Origin: Nitrospirota bacterium
Lineage (GTDB): Bacteria; Nitrospirota; Thermodesulfovibrionia; Thermodesulfovibrionales; Dissulfurispiraceae
Length of the DNA: 64,000 bases
Direction of reading: 5' to 3'
Assembly: GCA_015233365.1 (NCBI GenBank)
Contig: JADFXU010000006.1
Coordinates: 8,869 to 72,868 of the forward strand
Position 1 is the stretch's first letter, and the number at the start of each line of letters is the position of its first letter. The notes under the pieces are model-generated. The model was not told where the DNA came from. It did not search any database and saw nothing but the letters and a program-made list of their open reading frames with translations. A program made the translations under genes and the position numbers. Below, piece after piece: positions 60,490 to 64,000 of the stretch.

Positions 60490-60550
60490 GCGTTATAGGG
60501 TAATAGCGTTTTACGTCTCTTTATTTCTATAACGCGATAACGCTGTTATA
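60490..60550. repeat. GCGTTAT-type repeats at the lipA/alaC junction
   Basis: GCGTTATAGGGTAATAGCGT and ATAACGCGATAACGCTGTT form an imperfect inverted repeat of GCGTTAT units. The last codons and TAG stop of lipA (AGCGTTATCGCGTTATAG) lie in it. Boundaries are approximate. Confidence 0.55.
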
Positions 60551-61375
60551 CATTTCCTCTGCATTCATAGAACTCCGCACCAGCGGTCCGGAAGCCACAA
60601 ATTCAAAACCCAGACCAAGAGCGTATGCTTTCAGCTCTTCAAAAAATTCGGGGTTTATGTATTCTACTACAGGAAGATTTATTTTTGCAGGCCTGAGATA
60701 CTGGCCCACAGTCAGAAAATCGCAGCCCGCGTTCCTGATATCTGTCAACGCTTCCCTGACTTCATCAGCCGTTTCACCCAGTCCCACCATCAGACCCGAT
60801 TTCGTCTTTATATCGGGTCTCATTGCCGCGGCCACTCTATGAACTTCGAGCGAGCGTTGATAATCAGCCTGGGGACGCACAGTCGCATATAGTCTCTTCA
60901 CTGTTTCAATATTATGATTAAATACGTCCGGGCATGCATTGAGGACCGTCTCCAGTGCCTTAGCGTCTCCGCAGAAGTCGGGAGTGAGCACCTCTATAAC
61001 GGCATCGGGAAGAGCGTTTTTTAACGCCCTTATAGTTGATGAAAAATGCGAAGCTCCGCCATCGGGGAGATCGTCTCTTGTCACTGAAGTGACAACCACG
61101 TAACGCAATCCCAATTCGAGTGCGGCTTCCGCAACCCTTTCCGGTTCAGCGGGATCGAGAGCTTCAGGGGTGCCCGGACTGACTGAACAGAAGGCACAAT
61201 TTCTCGTACAGCAGTTTCCCATTATCATGAAGGCTGCCGTCGGTTTCGAAAAACAGATCGCCTTATTCGGACACCTGGCCTCCTCGCAAACGGTATTGAT
61301 CCGGTGACTCCTCAAGAGGTTTTTTGTCTGATGCAAATCAGCCGCGGGTATCTTAATCCATTCGGGCAAGCGCAT
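60527..61375 (-). CDS. lipA: Lipoyl synthase
   Basis: Radical SAM enzyme inserting two sulfurs into octanoyl groups. 282 residues: auxiliary-cluster [12 protein letters not shown], radical [35 protein letters not shown], and an [10 protein letters not shown] ending with the auxiliary-cluster Ser. ATG at 61375 is preferred over 61390: an extended -10 (TGT TAAGAT) overlaps the upstream ATG and lies five bases before this one. No Shine-Dalgarno. Confidence 0.94.
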   Translation of the reverse strand: MRLPEWIKIPAADLHQTKNLLRSHRINTVCEEARCPNKAICFSKPTAAFMIMGNCCTRNCAFCSVSPGTPEALDPAEPERVAEAALELGLRYVVVTSVTRDDLPDGGASHFSSTIRALKNALPDAVIEVLTPDFCGDAKALETVLNACPDVFNHNIETVKRLYATVRPQADYQRSLEVHRVAAAMRPDIKTKSGLMVGLGETADEVREALTDIRNAGCDFLTVGQYLRPAKINLPVVEYINPEFFEELKAYALGLGFEFVASGPLVRSSMNAEEMYNSVIAL

Positions 61376-61380
61376 AGTCA

Positions 61381-61389
61381 ATCTTAACA
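61381..61389 (-). promoter_or_regulatory. Extended -10 box of lipA (leaderless arrangement)
   Basis: Leftwards TGT TAAGAT, then five bases (TGACT), then ATG. The transcript would start at or next to the ATG. No strong -35. Confidence 0.45.
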
Positions 61390-61413
61390 TTGCATAAAAG
61401 ACGTCTATTTAAA

Positions 61414-61492
61414 TCGTCGTTCCCGCAGTCCGTAAGCGGGAATCCAGAAAACAAAGGAACCGGATGCCCGTCTAAAGACTTCGGGCGTGACG
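61414..61492. repeat. Degenerate TTCCCGC...GCGGGAATCCAG palindromic repeat
   Basis: GTTCCCGCAGTCCGTAAGCGGGAA (quoted here in parts: GTTCCCGC, GCGGGAATCCAG) followed by GATGCCCGTC and TCGGGCGTGACG, like widespread intergenic REP-type sequences with GCGGGAATCCAG cores. One copy here, upstream of lipA. Confidence 0.5.
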
Positions 61493-61600
61493 GAAAACGC
61501 GACATTCGGATGTCAACTTGCAGTGAACCTTTAACATGATTTTGCACAATAACTCTTATATGGCACAACCGGTTGCTGTGCAGCAAGGATGGCAGCTTGA

Positions 61601-61632
61601 ATAAAAATAAAAGGGCCTTAATCAGGCCCTTA
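61601..61632 (-). terminator. Rho-independent terminator of the cold-shock gene
   Basis: Leftwards: AAGGGCCTGATTAAGGCCCTT hairpin parts (AAGGGCCT / AGGCCCTT) followed by TTATTTTTATT. It begins six bases after the stop codon. Confidence 0.85.
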
Positions 61633-61637
61633 TTCTC

Positions 61638-61841
61638 TTAAAGTTTTATAACGTTTACGGCCTTCGGTCCGCGATCTCCCTCTTCAATTTCGAATTGTAC
61701 TCTTTGACCTTCGGCCAATGTTTTGAACCCCTCGCTTTTAATGGAAGAAAAATGAACAAAAACATCCGACCCGTTGTCCTGCTGAATAAAACCGAAACCC
61801 TTTGATTCATTGAACCACTTCACCTTGCCTTCAAAAGCCAT
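61638..61841 (-). CDS. Cold-shock (CspA-family) protein
   Basis: 67-residue OB-fold RNA chaperone: [30 protein letters not shown] with RNP1 KGFGFI and RNP2 VFVHF. GGAGG precedes the ATG at 61841. A consensus promoter with a leader of about 66 bases and its own terminator make it a monocistron; long leaders in csp genes often regulate by temperature. Confidence 0.96.
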   Translation of the reverse strand: MAFEGKVKWFNESKGFGFIQQDNGSDVFVHFSSIKSEGFKTLAEGQRVQFEIEEGDRGPKAVNVIKL

Positions 61842-61913
61842 AACTACCAAATCCTCCTTTTTCCCTGTTTCCAGGAATTGCTGAACAACCATACAAAGTT
61901 TCGTAATACGCAA

Positions 61914-61942
61914 TTTATACCATATTACCTATAAAATGTCAA
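61914..61942 (-). promoter_or_regulatory. Consensus sigma-70 promoter of the cold-shock gene
   Basis: Leftwards: -35 TTGACA (61942-61937), 17-base spacer, -10 TATAAA (61919-61914). The best -35 in the window. Confidence 0.8.
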
Positions 61943-61955
61943 AAAAATAATCCCC

Positions 61956-62732
61956 CTACACCATCCCTTTCGCTTCTTCCCACAGTGCATCCAACTCCTC
62001 GGGCGTCATATTAGAAAGCTGCCTTCCCGCACCTGCAGCCTTGACTTCCATGAAGCGAAAACGGGATATGAATTTCAGAATCGTCTTCCGCAGCGCATCC
62101 TCCGGATTGACACCTACAAAACGGGAAATATTGACAAGAGAAAAAAATACATCACCGAGTTCGTCTTCAATAGCGGCCCGGTCTTTCTGCTCAAGGGCGT
62201 CTCTGAATTCAGACAGTTCCTCGTCCAGCTTCCCCATGACACCTCCGACATCGTTCCAGTCGAAGCCGACGCGCGCCGCCCTCGACTGTATTCTGTGCGC
62301 CCTGAGAAGAGATGGCAGTTCTTTCGGTACGCCTTCGAGCACCGACTCTCTGTTCTTGCCCTCCTCTTTCTTCCGGTCCTCCCACTGCTTCAGCACCTGT
62401 TCAGATGTTTCAAACCTGGCATCTCCGAAAACGTGCGGGTGCCTTCTCGTCAGTTTTTCGCTGATGCCTTCGATCACGTCTTCAATGCTGAATTCCCCGC
62501 TTTCTTTTGCCAGTTGGCAGTGAAAGACAATCTGAAAAAGCAGATCGCCGAGTTCTTCCTTTATCTTTTGAGGAGAATTCTCCCCTATGGCCTCAATAAC
62601 CTCGTAGGTTTCTTCTAAAAGATATGGGGTAAGAGTCTCCTTCGTCTGTTCCCTGTCCCAGGGGCAGCCGTCCTCGGCCCGCAATCTTTCCATAATATCC
62701 AATAATTTCCCGAAATTATCCATTTCATCCAT
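61956..62732 (-). CDS. mazG: Nucleoside triphosphate pyrophosphohydrolase MazG
   Basis: House-cleaning NTP pyrophosphatase. 258 residues with two MazG folds: LRAEDGCPWDREQTKETLTPYLLEETYEV, EELGDLLFQIVFH (ExxED-type metal site) and the second EDELGDVFFSLVNISRF. The all-alpha duplicated form is as in E. coli MazG. Confidence 0.95.
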   Translation of the reverse strand: MDEMDNFGKLLDIMERLRAEDGCPWDREQTKETLTPYLLEETYEVIEAIGENSPQKIKEELGDLLFQIVFHCQLAKESGEFSIEDVIEGISEKLTRRHPHVFGDARFETSEQVLKQWEDRKKEEGKNRESVLEGVPKELPSLLRAHRIQSRAARVGFDWNDVGGVMGKLDEELSEFRDALEQKDRAAIEDELGDVFFSLVNISRFVGVNPEDALRKTILKFISRFRFMEVKAAGAGRQLSNMTPEELDALWEEAKGMV

Positions 62733-62773
62733 ACAGCTGCCGATTATGCTTCCGATCCTTCAGTGCTTCCGCG

Positions 62774-63652
62774 TTATTTCGTCAAAATCTCCGTAATTTC
62801 CCTGTACCGGACCGCCGTTTTCCTGACGATTTCATCCGGCAGCACCGGTCCAGGATATGTCTTGTCCCAGTCCAGGGTGAGCAGATAATCCCTGACAATC
62901 TGCTTGTCAAAACTGTCCTGCCCCCTGCCGGGCCTGTAATCCTTTGCAGACCAGAAGCGGGACGAATCAGGGGTAAGCAATTCGTCAATTATCATGAGGT
63001 TGCCGGCATAAACGCCAAATTCCATTTTTGTGTCTGCGATGATTATGCCTTTCTTCTCCGCCAGTTCTCTGGCCCTGCCGTATATCGTCAGGCTCGCGTC
63101 CCTGAGTTGCCGGGCAATGTCATCCCCGACTATCCTCCGCGTCTTGTCGAAGCTTATGTTGATATCATGTCCCTCCGCCTCTTTTGTGCTTGGCGTAAAT
63201 ATCGGCGAGTCGAGCCGCGATGATTCGACAAGCCCGGCAGGCAACCCTATACCGCAAACCATACCCTTTTCCTTGTATTCAGCCCATCCCGAACCCGAAA
63301 GGTAGCCCCTGACAATGCATTCAACAGGCAAGGGCCGCGCTTTTTTCACCAACATGCTCCTGCCTTCAAGCATATCAACGTATTTATGCAGGACCGGGGG
63401 ATAATCCATCACTTCTGTTGCAACAATATGGTTTTCCATGACATCTGCCATCTGTCTAAACCAGAAAAGAGAGATTGCGGTCAGCAATTTCCCTTTTTCA
63501 GCGATGCCGTTCGGCAAAACTACGTCAAATGCCGAAACCCTGTCAGTGGCTACAATCAGAAGAAACTGCTCTATCTCATACACGTCCCGCACCTTGCCGC
63601 GCCTGAGCAGTTTGACATCGCTAAAATCGGTTTTCATAACAATATCGGCCAT
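62774..63652 (-). CDS. purC: SAICAR synthetase
   Basis: Purine synthesis step joining CAIR and aspartate. 292 residues: [51 protein letters not shown] and [15 protein letters not shown] at 63652 has GGAGG at proper spacing. Transcribed with purE, whose stop is about 80 bases upstream. Confidence 0.96.
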   Translation of the reverse strand: MADIVMKTDFSDVKLLRRGKVRDVYEIEQFLLIVATDRVSAFDVVLPNGIAEKGKLLTAISLFWFRQMADVMENHIVATEVMDYPPVLHKYVDMLEGRSMLVKKARPLPVECIVRGYLSGSGWAEYKEKGMVCGIGLPAGLVESSRLDSPIFTPSTKEAEGHDINISFDKTRRIVGDDIARQLRDASLTIYGRARELAEKKGIIIADTKMEFGVYAGNLMIIDELLTPDSSRFWSAKDYRPGRGQDSFDKQIVRDYLLTLDWDKTYPGPVLPDEIVRKTAVRYREITEILTK

Positions 63653-63709
63653 ATCTTCCTCCATTATTAAAAAAGGCAAAGGGATAGAGGTCAAGAAAAA
63701 GCAAAACGC

Positions 63710-63752
63710 TTTATCTATACTATCCCTTTACCTTAACTTTTACCTTTAACTT
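63710..63752. repeat. AAAAGTTAAAGG-type repeats at the purE 3' end
   Basis: On the minus strand AGAAAAGTTAAAGGTAAAAGTTAAGGTAA-type units (quoted partially) encode the PurE tail (KRKVKGKS) and contain its TAA stop. CTATCCCTTT here pairs with AAAGGGATAG near 63678-63690. Confidence 0.5.
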
Positions 63753-64000
63753 TTCTCTTACCTGTATTCAGAAAGCTTTTTCTGGTTTTCTCGCGGTATT
63801 GCTCCAGTTTTCCGGCAAGGTCCGGGTATTTAACAGAGAGTATCGAGCACGCAAGGTATGCGGCATTTTTGGCGCCGTCAATCGCTACGGTTGCCACGGG
63901 AATTCCGGGAGGCATCTGGACCGTGGAATACAAGGCATCCACTCCGTCCAATGTCCCGGATTTAAGGGGGACCCCGATTACCGGAAGCGTGGTATTGGCG
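63733..64000 (-). CDS. purE: N5-carboxyaminoimidazole ribonucleotide mutase PurE (5' part outside window)
   Basis: C-terminal 89 residues of Pur[53 protein letters not shown] with breaks. The GxP and QMPxGxPVATVAI pattern is typical of class I PurE. The extra basic tail after about residue 150 of the full protein ([16 protein letters not shown]) is encoded by a short periodic repeat. It precedes purC on the same strand. Confidence 0.95.
   Translation of the reverse strand, partial: ANTTLPVIGVPLKSGTLDGVDALYSTVQMPPGIPVATVAIDGAKNAAYLACSILSVKYPDLAGKLEQYREKTRKSFLNTGKRKVKGKS

Noticed and set aside
60495-60550. Rho-independent terminator for lipA
   Set aside because: The GCGTTAT hairpin has no U-run on the minus strand and is imperfect.

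Overview
The window is about 64 kb of chromosome from a Gram-negative (diderm) bacterium with mid-range G+C. Diderm signs are the PilQ secretin, a SurA-like periplasmic chaperone, a lipoprotein and a TonB-type protein. The mix of type IVa pilus genes, HypE, LarE, a B12-type radical SAM fusion, citramalate-based isoleucine synthesis and a protein-thiocarboxylate sulfur cassette suggests an anaerobe, most like Nitrospirota (Thermodesulfovibrionia-like) or a related deltaproteobacterial-type lineage. That placement is a judgement from protein flavour only. No rRNA, tRNA, CRISPR array, prophage or complete IS was seen.

Layout. 1-3.8 kb: acylphosphatase end and the branched-chain amino acid transporter livHMGF. 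3.8-4.2 kb: two fold-back repeats. 4.2-7.7 kb: 5'-nucleotidase, then a low-G+C accessory patch (broken DUF3800 gene, two small ORFs, BrnT-type toxin-antitoxin pair). 7.8-16 kb: muropeptide recycling (nagA, DUF1460 amidase, ampG, nagZ) mixed with rsmI, a ferritin-like protein and nadE. 16-20.5 kb: a sensor kinase/HDOD operon and small metal/signal proteins. 20.5-26.6 kb: a GlcF-like Fe-S protein with larE, rng, and a radical SAM fusion. 26.7-33.2 kb: a histone-H1-like protein, a TonB-like protein and pilMNOPQ. 33.6-35.1 kb: glycogen synthase. 35.2-44.8 kb: an eight-gene operon (rseC, EF-G paralogue, argH, lipoprotein, hypE, surA, rluB, aspS). 44.9-46 kb: a MITE and two orphans. 46-54.8 kb: a long amino-acid/sulfur operon (CxxC protein, moeB, JAMM protease, thrC, ThiS-like carrier, NIL protein, apgM-type enzyme, lysC, cimA, cysK). 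54.9-57.8 kb: a sigma-54 activator, a trmO fragment, molbindin and a zeta-like toxin cassette. 57.9-64 kb: hom, alaC, lipA, csp, mazG, purC, purE.

How genes work together: lysC, hom, the apgM-type enzyme (candidate homoserine kinase) and thrC make a threonine branch; cimA feeds isoleucine; moeB, the JAMM protease, the ThiS-like carrier and cysK look like protein-bound sulfide delivery for cysteine or homocysteine. A sigma-54-type promoter lies at the head of this operon, facing a divergent sigma-54 activator; another lies upstream of pilM.

The non-coding part is unusually structured: a 190-bp fold-back repeat in two copies, a mini-palindrome found both inside one of those copies and in frame inside the nucleotidase gene, a 167-bp MITE with an apparent target duplication, a 67-bp palindrome just 3' of both toxin-antitoxin loci, short periodic repeats that carry several stop codons, and several genes whose extended -10 box sits 5-8 bases from the start codon (likely leaderless mRNAs).
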